This document shows, one piece after another, positions 22,626 to 33,493 of a stretch of DNA of 64,000 bases. This DNA is from Viridothelium virens. Taxonomy: Eukaryota > Ascomycota > Dothideomycetes > Trypetheliales > Trypetheliaceae. The translations under genes were made by a program, and so were the position numbers. The number at the start of each line of letters is the position of its first letter. The first letter of the stretch is position 1. The notes under the pieces are model-generated. The model searched no databases. It was not told where the DNA came from and saw only the letters and a program-made list of their open reading frames with translations. Location of the stretch: the NCBI GenBank assembly GCA_010094025.1, contig ML991824.1, forward strand, positions 124,001 through 188,000, read 5' to 3'.

Positions 22626-23450
22626 ATGCCCTCGAGCACGACACCTCTGCTTCCGCAGCAACCATCGACAGGAGAGTACGCTCCCGCGCCTCCGAATGCC
22701 AGCAGAAGTCCTTGTCCCGTGGTCAACGCCCTGGCCAACCATGGCTACATCGAACGCAGCGGCTGTAATATTTACATGAAAGACCTCAACGCGTCCATGA
22801 GACATGTCGGCATGAGTTCGCTACTAGGCTCCGTTTTCGCCAAACCCACATACATCGAGTTTCAAAATCCGGCAAAGGCGTATCTGCAGAAACCGGTCAA
22901 CTTCTTCACGAGGCTCTGGCGCCTCATCAGAAATCCGTACTCGTTCTTTGCCTACTTCGGGTGCTGGAAACGGGGTCAAGTCAGCAATGGGAAGCGGTAT
23001 ATCAACCTAGTTGATCTCGCTACCCATGGCGCAATCGAGCACGACATCTCCCTCACGCGCCGTGACGTGGACCAAAAGGAGGGCAACAATGCTCTCCAGC
23101 AGGATCTGATGAACGATCTATTGCACTATTCATCAGACGGCGGCGAAACGCTCACCATCGAAGACCTGGGCAAATTCATCAAGAGTCGTATTCAACAACA
23201 ACTCCGAGACAACCCCAATTTGGTCTACGGGCCATCCGAACACCAAGTCAATTGTGGCCAAGTCGCCTTGTTGATGCATTGCTTCGGCGATGGTAAAGCG
23301 ATACCGTGCAGCTACGTTCGAGCTATCTTCAAAGACGAGAGACTGCCGTGGAAGGAAGGGTGGAAGAGAAGGACTTGGTGGCCTATGGGACTTTTCGAAT
23401 TCTTTGGCGCCGTCAAGAAGATGACGGCAGCAGTCGGTTTGCAGTTCTAA
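22626..23450 (+). CDS. Heme-thiolate peroxidase (chloroperoxidase/peroxygenase family)
   Basis: This single-exon gene encodes 274 residues and belongs to the heme-haloperoxidase (peroxidase family 2) superfamily, which uses a Cys-ligated heme and H2O2 or organic peroxides. The proximal motif is SPCPVVNALANHGYI with heme ligand Cys30. The distal acid-base motif is GAIEHDISLTRRD with Glu138. Both match the family pattern PCP...EHD. Length fits the short-family enzymes (about 240-280). No signal peptide is visible: the N-terminus is polar and Pro-rich (MPSSTTPLLPQQPSTGEYAP), whereas many studied relatives are secreted. It is divergent from the Ppo-type dioxygenase, whose hydroperoxide products could serve as oxidant or substrate; that link is inference. 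Whether it halogenates, oxygenates or dehydrates its substrate cannot be told. Confidence 0.88.
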   Translation: MPSSTTPLLPQQPSTGEYAPAPPNASRSPCPVVNALANHGYIERSGCNIYMKDLNASMRHVGMSSLLGSVFAKPTYIEFQNPAKAYLQKPVNFFTRLWRLIRNPYSFFAYFGCWKRGQVSNGKRYINLVDLATHGAIEHDISLTRRDVDQKEGNNALQQDLMNDLLHYSSDGGETLTIEDLGKFIKSRIQQQLRDNPNLVYGPSEHQVNCGQVALLMHCFGDGKAIPCSYVRAIFKDERLPWKEGWKRRTWWPMGLFEFFGAVKKMTAAVGLQF

Positions 23451-24249
23451 CGAGCCGAAACCTTGCTGCGTTTCTGTTTGTAAAGATTACACCTGTCTTT
23501 GAAGCTAGCACCGTAGTGATTTGAAAACTGCTGCGAGTTGACCGATGTTAAGTCGGTGGAGCTAATAACTAATCAAGACTTCCAGAAAGGTCAGACCCGT
23601 CTACTCCCAGAAGATGAAGCGCTTTCCGGCATGCACTCGTTGTCTTGCAAGTCCCAAATGCAGCTACGCAAATGTTTGTCTATCCCTACAATGCTGCGAA
23701 CAGAGCGAGAGGCTTCAAGGGTTGCCTGTAAGATTGCTACTAGATAGCTCATCTACTCGATATTCTTGTACTGCCATGTGAAATTGTTCGCATGATCAGC
23801 TCAAATCATGCAAGCAAAGAGATAAGAATTGCGTGCTAAAATGGAGTGGCACCGTAGTGGCTGACTGATGGAGACTCAAGGTCTGCAAGCGAAAAGGTCG
23901 CAAAGTACCATTTTGGATGGAATGGCGTTCAAGTGGCTGGCTGAAGACCAAATTGAGAAATGTAGCTCTTGTGTTGCCAAGACTTATCCCGCCTGGCTTC
24001 GTCCAGAACGTTAGCCTTGCAGCCACATTCGATCTGGCCCAAAGCAGAAGCAAGACTCGAAGAACCGCATGGCTAAGTTCTTTCTGCATGCTTGCGATCT
24101 AGAGCGCGTGAGAGTCAAGGGTGTGCCCGCTGCGCCTTTTCATATCCTTCCAACGGGCTTTGCGACTCCGCTGGTCTCCGCCCAAAATTCTGGGTATCCG
24201 ATTCCTTATATCAAGTCATCCGCCTTGTCGGTTCGGATCGCTCTCCAGC
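23451..24249. other. Intergenic stretch
   Basis: Nothing coding is supported. It should contain the 3' end of the peroxidase transcript and the promoter of the DUF1772 gene. Confidence 0.45.
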
Positions 24250-24786
24250 ATGGCTTCCGCTCAGTACCTCTCAAGCCCGCATAGCGGTGATCTCCAGGCC
24301 TTGAAGGGCCTGGCAATTGCCGGTAGCCTCTGGAACGCCGGTTCGATGACCACAGCCTATCGCCTTCTTCCCTCCATCTACCCATCAGTGCAAACTTCAC
24401 GGAAGCTCGCTACGAAGCAATGGGCTTTCTACTATCAGGCTCTCTCGAAGACAGTGCCGGTGACGGACCTGGCTACAATCCTTATCTGCAGCGGACTCGC
24501 GTATGTGGAGCGCAAGGAGAATAAGGCAGCGCTGGGATGGAAACTTTGGGCGACGGCTGCAAGCATCATGCCTTTCGGCTGGGTCTGGGTGTGGACGCTC
24601 ATGTTGGAGCCTTCCAATAGACTTCTCTCGATCTCCGAAGCGCAAGAATCTGTCGTGGACGAGAAGGAACCCGAGCCGCTCAAGGCGATAAGCCTCCTGA
24701 AGGAATTCAACTCGCTTATGGGGGTCCGGATGCTGTTCCCTTGGGTTGTGGGTGGTCTTGCTCTGTGGGCTTCGTTGAACGAGTAG
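24250..24786 (+). CDS. DUF1772 (anthrone-oxygenase-like) membrane protein
   Basis: This intronless gene encodes 178 residues from ATG 24250 (context CCAGCATGG). An upstream in-frame extension to 24121 lacks coding character. The pattern fits DUF1772: an N-terminal hydrophobic segment with small residues (LKGLAIAGSLWNAGSMTTAY), a second near residues 60-80 (VPVTDLATILICSGLAY), a third near 95-117 (ATAASIMPFGWVWVWTLMLE) and a last one ending the protein (LFPWVVGGLALWASLNE). TLMLEPSNRLL after the third helix corresponds to the family's 'T...ixP.N..L' signature. Some members (for example HypC-type) are anthrone oxidases of polyketide pathways, but many have unknown roles, and no polyketide synthase lies in the window. 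It sits in the same direction and 800 bases after the peroxidase gene. Confidence 0.8.
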   Translation: MASAQYLSSPHSGDLQALKGLAIAGSLWNAGSMTTAYRLLPSIYPSVQTSRKLATKQWAFYYQALSKTVPVTDLATILICSGLAYVERKENKAALGWKLWATAASIMPFGWVWVWTLMLEPSNRLLSISEAQESVVDEKEPEPLKAISLLKEFNSLMGVRMLFPWVVGGLALWASLNE

Positions 24787-25710
24787 AGGAGTATCCCCGG
24801 AGAAACCATCATCCAAGATTGGACGGGAGAGGGTACTTCATTGTGAACTGGTGATTTGATCGTTATCTTTCATGTTTTCATAGGGGTGACTTGTACTTTC
24901 GGAGCAGAGACCAATTGAGAAGCCGAGACTATTTGTTAATCAACGGCGCACTCCAATCATGGCTAACGACTATGACATGAAATTTGGGCACGATCGTTAT
25001 TCATGTCCGCAATTCTTTCTGCAAGACCTTGTGCAGGAAATTCCCAAGCTCAGGATTGTTTACCAATCCCTCGAGTCTGAAAGTAGAAAAGGGAATAGGC
25101 GAACCTGTTGGGTACCTGTGGATATATCCCTGTAGTTGGACATCTGGTTACTGAGAGTGAATGTAGGCTTCACAGCAAGCGGATGGATGTTAGATTCAGC
25201 AATCCGTCATATATCAGCACTTGTTAAATGCATTTCTTTTGAAGTTAATAATTGTTTACATGCAGATTGAGTTCTGTAGGATCTACATGATACGTCTAAG
25301 GACTGTAGCAGTGGTAGTGCGTTTGTGTACTAGTCCCAATGCGGTTACCGCTGCCATGGCTCTCCAGAGCATCTTCGAACTCAACACTTCTTAACACCAC
25401 CGTCTTGTACCGTCGGGTGTTTGCTGACAGCAATGCTTAGATCGAGGACTTAGAAATGGACGAAGGCTTCGAATCGATAGAGTCGGAGTAAAACTGATAG
25501 TAAGTTGGACTTTTCGATTATCTTCAGAAAGCATGATGACAGAAGCTGGGGCCATAAGAGTCCTTTCACAGGAAAGAGCAATGCTTCAAAGCCAGCTGAT
25601 ACAATCTTCTCAACCTTGTCTGACAATTTTATCATACTGATAAATTTTATCTTGCCATTCTATAGAGCAAGCTGACAGTCATTAGGTATGGCACACTCAT
25701 AAGAACTAAG
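24787..25710. other. AT-rich gene-free stretch left of the MITE
   Basis: No gene is supported. A 61-codon minus-strand frame at 25450-25635 has no recognisable features. The composition is moderately AT-rich relative to the flanking genes. Confidence 0.4.
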
Positions 25711-25894
25711 TACCTTATCGCGGCTGGGGGGTTCCTCAACTGCTAATTAATACAATGGCATTTCGACTTTACCGTTATGACCTTGTTGGTCCATGTTAAC
25801 GCCGCCTTTACATGGGCCAACATGGTCATAACAGTTAGACTGAAATACATTGTATTAATTAGCAGTTGAGGAACCCCCCAGCCGGGGTAAGGTA
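25711..25894. mobile_element. Fold-back MITE with TA ends (Tc1/mariner-type)
   Basis: The 184-bp segment is almost a perfect palindrome. The first 47 bases (25711-25757, beginning TACCTTATCGCGGCTGGGG) and the reverse complement of the last 47 (25848-25894) differ at only two positions (8 and 10). Beyond the termini the arms remain largely complementary almost to the centre, sharing TTATGACC and TGTTGG blocks around 25775-25793 and 25814-25830. Both ends carry TA, which fits TA target-site duplication by the Tc1/mariner superfamily. There is no room for a transposase, so this is a non-autonomous element. High arm identity suggests a fairly recent insertion or a structure kept by replication as a hairpin. 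It lies between genes. Confidence 0.82.
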
Positions 25895-26157
25895 ATCCGG
25901 AGGGAGGTCACATGAAGCGATTTTGAGAACTCGAGAAGTTTTCATATCCTTAGTGTCATGAACTTGACTCGCTCTAAAGTACAAGTCTTATGAATTCAGT
26001 CTGTACACGAGAAAATTAAAGCAGCGCAATATAAAGTAGAAACCAGAACAAGAAGCCAGCAAAGCTCAATAAGACAATCTCACAGATGCATCGAACCCAT
26101 TGCTAACGCCTCCATGCCTATGCCACCTCCGCTCATCCACAACTCTTAGTCCTCGCA

Positions 26158-29100
26158 CTACAAGGCCGGCTTGTGCTCCTCGCAGACACGGCACAGCGTC
26201 TCCACCTTCTCATCGCTCCCGGCACGCACCATCAGACTCGTCAACCCCCCATCCGCATTCACCACCGCAATCTGCGCCGTCTTCCCCCTCACCTTCTTAT
26301 ACGTAACCTCCTTCACCAGCCTCGAGTTCACCACCACCTGCCCCTGCCCCGGCGTCCGCATCAACAGCCTCACCACCTCCGTCTCCGCATTCCGCAGCAC
26401 CCGCAACGGGCCCTGCCCACGATTCGCCCACCCGGCAACCGTCTTGCCGCCGTGTCCGTCGTCCTCGCCGCCCTTCTTGTACTCCATGATCTTCGCCGTC
26501 GCCTCGAACAGCACCTCTTCGGAAGCTGCCTCCTCGGCCGTCAGCGCGCTGAGGTCCTGCTGCTTCTGCTGCGGCTGCTGCGTCGTGTCGGTGGTGCCAG
26601 AGGCGACGGAGCCGTCGTCTGACAGGAACGCGGCGTCCGACGCGGCGACGCTGGCGGTGCCGTCGCCGTCGGTGCTGAGCGCGGGCGTGCTGCTGCGGGA
26701 GGGCGGGCCGGATATGGTTGGTGGGAAGAGTGAGGAGGAAGGGTAGGGGATGGGCTGGGCGATGGCCCCTCCGCTAATTCCGGTGGGTGTAGGCGTTCTG
26801 TCGTTGGCGCTGGCGTCGGCGCTGGTCTTGGAAGGGGTAACGTCGTCCTCGTCCGGGTTGCTGAAAAGCTCGTCGCCATTCGGAGCACCGGCATCGGGGT
26901 TTTCTGTGGAATTCGTGGGTGTTGGAGCGGTGTACTTGAAGGTCGGCTGGGTGGGAGTGTTGCTGCTGTTGTTGAATCGAACGGGACTATCCGGTTTCCA
27001 AGTGAAATCACCGACAGAGCCTTGACTCTTCTCAAATCCAAAAAGACTGCCTTTGCTTGGGGTGGACGACGAACTTTGCTCGACGGTAGTCGATTTCTCT
27101 GACTCCGGAGCAGGTTTGTTCTTGTCGAACCCAAAGATGCTGCTTGATGTACTGGCATTGCCGAACAATTTCGAATTGCCGCTCTCGAGCGCTGGTTTGT
27201 TTTTATCAAACCCGAAGACGTTGCTCTTGGCCGGACGAGCAGATTCGCCGAATGGGGTAGCCTTTCCTGGCTCGGTCGAAGACTTTTCCTTAGCTGGAGA
27301 AGAGATTGTGCCAAATGGAGCGACTTTCTCTGATCCAACCGCAGGTTTGTTTGTGCCGATCCCGAAGAGATTATTCTGGAATGCTGGGGAGGCTTTGGCA
27401 AAGAGACTTGGCTGTTCCGGCTTCTCAATCTGTGCTTTCAAGGGTTTGCCATCTGGGCCTGCTTGAATTCGGTCGAAAAGACTTTTGCCTTGGCTTGACG
27501 AAACAGGAGCAATCTCGCTGGGAGGACTGCTCTTCGCTTTGTGAGCAGCACTTTCAAGAGTCTCGTCATCCGATCCTTCTCCATCATCGAAGTCAGTAGC
27601 ATTGTCCTGCTTCTTTCCCAGATGTCCGAAGAGATTCTCAGTCATTGCAGCTGGTTTGGCTTGAGGTTGACTAAAGATTGATTGACCGGATGTAGCGAAT
27701 GAACTCGTTTTCGCTGGCTGGGTAGCCTGAGGCTGACTAAAAACCGAGTGGCCAGAGGAAGTGAACGAACCTGTCTTTGTAGGCCGGACAGTCTGTGATT
27801 GTTTGAAAATTGAGTCACCTGACGAAGCGAACGAATTCGTCTTCACCGGCTGAGGGGTGAAAAAGCCCTGCTCAGCTGGCTTTGCTCCTGATTGAAACGA
27901 TTTCGTTACTTTTGGGGGTTCGTCATTCGATACCTTTGCCTTCTTTGTCTCATTTGGTTCGGCATCGTCCTTTTCTGATCCCGAGCCGTCATCATCGCTG
28001 GACATTTCACCAAAACCGCGCTTTGACGAGGGCGGTGGACTTGTAGGTGATGTTGACTTTGGTGCATACCCTCCTTTCAGCAAGCTGGGCGTAGGTCTGT
28101 TCGAGCCTGATGTGAGATATTCATCTGTTTTCTCATACAGTTTGCTGAAACTGCTGGCTCGAGGCTCGGATTCGACCCTACCCCATCCCGTAGCTGGTGG
28201 TTTGTTCTCCTTTCCTGAATTGAAGGGCGAACTTGAATTGGACGTCGAGCCAAAGGTAGTCGACGAAGAAGATTTGAGAATATTATTGTTTGTGTCCCGT
28301 TTTGCCTCTGATGGCTGTCCGAAATTACCAAATGAAGACGCCGTGCTTTGTTTCTGGGGATCCTGATCAACCTGCATGTGATCACCAACAATGTTCTTCA
28401 TCAAACTGGAAGTCTCCGATGATTTGTCTGCGTTGGCACTAGCCTTCGGTGTTGGGGTCAAGCTCGAAGGAGGTGATTTTGGTCTCTTAGCACTGAATGA
28501 CCCGCCTTCCTCGTTTCGAGAGATATCCTCATCCGCCTTACGTTTGTTACCTGCCCCAAGAAAATTGAGTCCAGAATCGGAAGGACGGGTAGATTGGAAT
28601 ACGTTGCTCGACTTCTCCGGTGTCGCCGTGGCTTGGCCACTGACCGGTCCATTTTGTGGTGCAGAGGCTGCATTCTCTTTGGCTGTTTCTGCAGTAGAGT
28701 GCGAAGGAGCATTGGATGCCTTGATCTCTTCAACGATCTGAAGATAGGTTTTCATGATTTGCGACCACTCAGCTGTCGTGGGCTGTTTCTGAAGATGTTC
28801 TTGCAGGCCCTCGTTTACAGCCGCTAAGAGCTCTCCGTACGACACACTGCTCTCTGACGTAGGTGCTGAAGTGCTTTGAAAGGAGCTTGTGGGCTGCACT
28901 TCAGGCGCTAAAGACTGATTCTGCGCGGGTTTAGGAGTGGAAAACTGTTGTAAGAATTCGAATTAGCATAGTGTAGTAGTGAATGATTTGTGAGAATCCA
29001 TGAAACCAGGTAAGCTAGATACATCAGAAGCATATGACAAATCCAGCAGGATTGGAGAGAAAACGACGATATGATGCCATGATTGGTATGTTTGAAAGTA

Positions 29101-31866
29101 AAGGAGTGTGACAATGTCACCACTCTCTGAAACTCTTGGGGACCAACGCTGTCACAACAATTTTGGAATCGAGAAAGAAAAGAAACACTTTCAAATATAT
29201 TTAGCCTAACTTACCATGCTCGCTGGTTGTTGACCAAAGGTCGATGCTGCTGAAGATGGTGGAGGGTTGATAACAGAGCTAGAAGAAAGAGGTTGGTCGT
29301 TTTTCGAGGTGTGTGTGCCTTGGAGAGCCGCAAATGAATTCTTCGGAGTCGTAGGTGATTCAGAAGCCTTGTCCTGTTCTGCACGGTTTTGACCAAAACT
29401 TGTAGTCGCGGGCTTCGGGAACAACGAGCCAGTTTCCTCTGAGGGCTTGTTCTGGTCGATATTGCCTCGACCAAAAGCGGCGATTGAGGATGTTGGCTTG
29501 AAAAACTGACTGGCCTGCTCTGATAGTCTATTCTGATCTTGGTTCGCTTGACCGAAACTTGGGGTCGAATTTGTTGGAAAGAAGAATCTCTTCGCGTTCT
29601 CCGAGAGCTTTTTCTTACCCTGCTCCGCTTGACCGAAACTTGTGCTCGAAGTCGTTGGTTTGAAAAAGTTCTGGGCTTGCTCTGACGACTGTTTCTCTTC
29701 CTGCTTGGCTTGACCGAAACTTGTGCTCGAAGTTGTTGGTTTGAAAAAGCTCTGAGCTTGACCGAAACCGTTGAGTGAAGATACCGGTTTGAAAAATGAG
29801 TGATTCACACTGCCCTGACCAAAGCCAGTGGACGAAGTAGTGGGCATGAAAGCCTTCTTGCCTTGTTCTGATGACTTGTTCTGATCCGAATCTGCTTGAC
29901 CAAAGCCAGTGGACGAGGTGGTGGGTATGAAAGCCTTTTTGCGTTGTTCTGATGACTTGTTCTGATTCGAATCTGCTTGACCGAAACCTGGCGTTGGAGT
30001 CGTCGGTTTGAACAACGGCTCCGGTTGGTGTGATGATTTCTTCTGATCGGGATTTGCTGAACCGAAGCCTGCTAGTGAAGAGGTCGGTTTGAACAACGGA
30101 CTAGATTGCTCCGTTGATGTCTTCTGATCCGCGATCGCTGAGCCAAAGCTCGCCGTCGAAGTGGTTGGTTTGAAAAATGAACCTGCTTGAGCAGGAGTTG
30201 CTGAACCAAAGCCCGCAGTCGAAGTGGTTGGTTTGAAAAACGAACCTGCTGGAGCAGGAGTTGCTGAGCCAAAGCTCGCCATCGAAGTGGTTGGTTTGAA
30301 AGAGGAGCCTGCTTTAGCAGGAGTTGCTAAGCCGAGGCCCGGCACTGTAGAGGTGGCTTTGAATGACGAAGCAGGTTGCTCGGATGATTTCTGATCAGGC
30401 TTTGCTGAGCCGAAGCTCGGTGTAGAAGTGGCTGGGTTAGGAAATAGGCCAGATTGCACCAACGGCTTGTTCTGGTCCTGGTTTGATTGACCGAAGCTTG
30501 GTGTTGAAGGAAACGCCCCGGAGAAGGAGGAACCTTGCTGCGATGGCTTGTCTTGCGTCTGGTTGCCAGTACCAAAGCCTGCTGTCTTAAAAAAAGAAGT
30601 GGGCGTGCCCGGCTTAACGCCGCCTGCGCTAGCAAGACCTGTAGATGAGGCAGCCTCGCCTGTTGTCTGTTCCGAGGGCTTGGCTGGAGACTGGCCGGCT
30701 TGTCCGAAACCTTGTGTACCGAAAGGCATCTTGAAAGGATTGGACATATCGGTCGTGTTTTCAAATTTAGCTTCGCCGTTGATATTTGTGGATGACTTCT
30801 CCGCAAGTGTAGATTGCCCGGAAGGCTTGTTCTGCACTTGGTTATTTGAACTAAAGTTGAATATGGACTGAGAGGTGGCTGGAGTATTGTTTTGATGAGA
30901 AGTATTGAGACCGTTCAGATTCGCGAATGGATTGGTGTTGACTGGCTGTTCTTGGTTGGATGTGAATGGGAAGCTGGAAGTTGTCGGTACGAGGTTGTTG
31001 GATTGTGACTGTGAGGTAGGTGCTCGAGGTTCTGTAGATTTGTCCTCTGACTGCTGATTTTGTCTGGAGTTTGCAGTGGGCGCAGGCAGGTTGAACAAGG
31101 ATCCAGAGAAACCCGAGACGTTGTTATTCGGCGCGCTCGAGCCGTTCAAATTTGCAAATGGATTGAGTTGGGTAGAAGTCTGGCTAGAACCGAAAGAGAA
31201 GCTTGTCGAAGTTGGTGCAAAGTTATGCGATTGTGACTGAGGTACGGTTGTAGGTGGAAACGATGAGGAAATTGAATTGTTAAAGCCGTTCGTCTGTGGT
31301 GCTGCCGGAGGCTGGGAAAATCCGAACTGAAAGCCACCGTTCGGTTGGTGAGGCTGTGAAGTGGGGAATGCTTGTGATGGCGAACTGGAACCGGTGGTGG
31401 TGTTGTGATTCGGAGCGCTGAAATTCAGGTTTTCGAAGCCGGACGGCTGGAGCGAGGTGTTCGGAGTGTGAAAGGACCTGCCGGCACGAGCGCTTGGCTT
31501 CTTGAAAGCCTTGATCCTAGACACCCGCAGAGAGGGTCATGGTCAGCGGAAGAGTTCAATAATATGACAGCTGAGAATCGAAGAATTGTTCAAGTGTCGG
31601 TGAAGAGGGGTTTTGCAATTCATCAAGCAATATCAACAATAGGCGCAATGCAACAGGGATCTAGCAGACTAGGACCTATCACCCGCCTATTGTCTTGACT
31701 CGAGGTATTGTTGTGTTTTGCCATTCATTGCTAATGGATCCACTTACTTCCGCGCAGCCAGTTGCGCCGCCGTCGCTTGTTTCGGTGTATCGTTGGGAGT
31801 CGTGAAACCATCCGAGGACTGATTTGGCTCTCGACCCATCTGGGTCTCTGCTATGCGCTTCGACAT
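26158..31866 (-). CDS. NUP2: Nucleoporin NUP2 (FG repeats plus Ran-binding domain)
   Basis: Three minus-strand exons (31748-31866, 29215-31516, 26158-28944) splice in frame to about 1735 residues; the introns are 231 and 270 nt. The N-terminus MSKRIAETQMGREPN, with LAARKIKAFKKP across the first splice, is the conserved Nup2/Nup50 start that contacts importin alpha. The middle is a very long natively unfolded region with dozens of FG motifs, mostly FGQA, FGSA and later LFGF/FGFDKNKPA blocks. The last about 125 residues form a RanBD1-type domain: EEVLFEATAKIMEYKKG, GPLRVLRNAETEVVRLLM, VVVNSRLVKEVTYKKV, ending CEEHKPAL. Nup2 is a mobile nuclear basket protein that helps recycle importin alpha and Ran cargo complexes. 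The protein is longer than yeast Nup2 (about 720 residues) because of FG repeat growth. One could mistake the two large exons for separate genes, but the phase-0 junction and family layout argue against that. Confidence 0.9.
29818..29991 (-). repeat. 81-bp tandem repeat inside NUP2
   Basis: About two copies of an 81-bp unit encode a 27-residue FG repeat starting GFGQADSNQNKSSEQ and continuing into an IPTTSST/MPTTSST segment. The copies differ by only a few bases. Confidence 0.75.
30130..30345 (-). repeat. 63-bp tandem repeat inside NUP2
   Basis: Three to four copies of a 63-bp unit encode a 21-residue FG repeat of the form GSATPAQAGSFFKPTTSTAG. The central copies differ by only a few bases, pointing to recent duplication. 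Confidence 0.78.
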
Positions 31867-32843
31867 CTTGGAGACGGTTCTGCCAGGTCGGTCGGAGGTG
31901 TAGGAGTCGATTAGGAGAGAAGTCTAGGGAGGACCAAAAGCGACCGCCGGTATCCACGATACTTCCATGTATCTATCTTTCCAGTCTAAAACAACATGAT
32001 CTGTTTTCCCTGGTTGACCTGGAGACTGTCGTTGCGACAGAGTGGTAATGTTGATGTTCGTGTTGTCGTTCCACTTCACATTTCTCCGCGATGCGATGTC
32101 ACAGACGTTCTTCCATCTTGTCCGTGCGGGTGTTTTCGGTCCGTGCACTCACCTGTCGTACCTTTCCTCCCGTACTCCGTCCTCCCAATTCGCCACGGAA
32201 CGATGACGGAGCCTTCATGTCAATCCGTCCAACCAATGATTTCCTGATCATTTACGAGCATCGCGTGGCGCGCAAACCTGGCTTTGGACAACACCTCAAA
32301 TCCGGTCTTTGGCCCACCAAGGCGTCTTCATGATCCACTCCCGAACGCACCTAACAAAGAGCAGAAATAATGAAGGTGAATAGCGGATTGGGAACCAGCC
32401 AGTTGTGGACGTGAAGACAAATATTTATGAGAAGCAAGTAAGACTGGTTGATCAAACCTTCGATGATGCCACAAACTGCTGGCCCGGTCTTCAGATGCTG
32501 GAAACCTCAATGACTTCTCGCCGACGGACTGCCGCTCTATGATACAAAGAACACATCATATCAATGCAACAAAAGCAGCATCAGTGCTGTTGGGGAGGGA
32601 TGGGTATCTTCTCACGTCTTTATGGTAGGCTACACACGTGCTATGGGTGTCACAGTTCGGACTGGCTGCAGGTGATCTCGACTCTTGATATCATGATACG
32701 ATCATATTCCTACAATCTACCGAGTAATCTACGAATGCAAATATGCTATCCAGCATTCATTGCCAGAATGCCCGCTTGGAACATGATCCATTTTGGATTT
32801 CCCTGTCAAGTATAGAAAACGTAATAGGATATCTCGATGAACG
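31867..32843. other. Intergenic stretch, NUP2 promoter and SCP2 3' end
   Basis: No coding region is supported. The bases next to 31866 should be the NUP2 promoter and 5' leader; the right side is downstream of the SCP2 gene. Confidence 0.45.
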
Positions 32844-33493
32844 TTATAGTTTGGCCTGGCTTTGCGCCTTCTTGAGGATGGGCTCCATCTGTATTGCGCG
32901 CAAGTCAGCACAGCAATTACAAACTCATCAAATATTGGCGTTATTTTCATACCTTCGTAGCCTTCATAACATCGCCTCTAACTTTGAGCTTGCCAGACAT
33001 GAAAAGCTTCTGCGCATTGGCACTGCCGCTAATGAGTTTGGCGAAGTCGGCATCTGAGAGTACAAGGGTGACTGTGTAGTGAAGTCGTTAGCCCTTTATA
33101 TCTTGGAGAACAGGATAACGAAAGCGAATATCCAACACTTCGTTCATAGAGTGACCCAGTATTGTTGTGATAGTGTTTTGCTCAAATAGCAGATAGGAGC
33201 TGCAACATACCATTCGCCTTGCCACCAGGTGGTGCGGCCCCCTTACCAACCACGCCCTTCTCTTTGAGGTCAATATACCAGCTCTCTTCCTGGCCATTGT
33301 TCTTTAATGTGAATGCGAAGATTGCACCGCCTTTCTTTATGGCATCGGCGCGGTCTGCATCATTGGCTTGAAGGGAGCTGTTGATGACATCGAAGGCCGC
33401 GGAGGAAGGGAAAGCATCTGCAAAGTCCATTCGTCAGGGAAAATTCCACAATGTTTGTATGGATATGCACTATTCACCGTTCTTGAGAGACAT
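32844..33493 (-). CDS. SCP2-domain sterol/lipid carrier, peroxisomal
   Basis: Four small minus-strand exons (33478-33493, 33211-33417, 32953-33071, 32844-32888) splice in frame to 128 residues, the usual length of a stand-alone fungal SCP2 protein. The order is MSLKN plus FPSSAAFDVINSSLQAND, then GGAIFAFTLKNNGQEESWYI, then VTLVLSDADFAKLISGSANA and FMSGKLKVRGDVMKATKMEP, which is the complete SCP2 fold. The C-terminus is AKL, a canonical PTS1 signal, so the protein should enter peroxisomes and bind fatty acyl-CoA or sterols. The first coding exon is only 16 nt. It is required because the alternative in-frame ATG at 33430 would lack the conserved MSLKN start and lies within the intron sequence just before its acceptor. 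Confidence 0.92.

Noticed and set aside
26171-26746. 191-codon plus-strand frame opposite the Ran-binding domain
   Set aside because: Antisense shadow of NUP2, which has clear domain evidence.
29206-31524. FG-repeat exon as a gene separate from the Ran-binding part
   Set aside because: The phase-0 GT-AG junction at 28945-29214 and the Nup2 N-terminus upstream make a single gene more likely.
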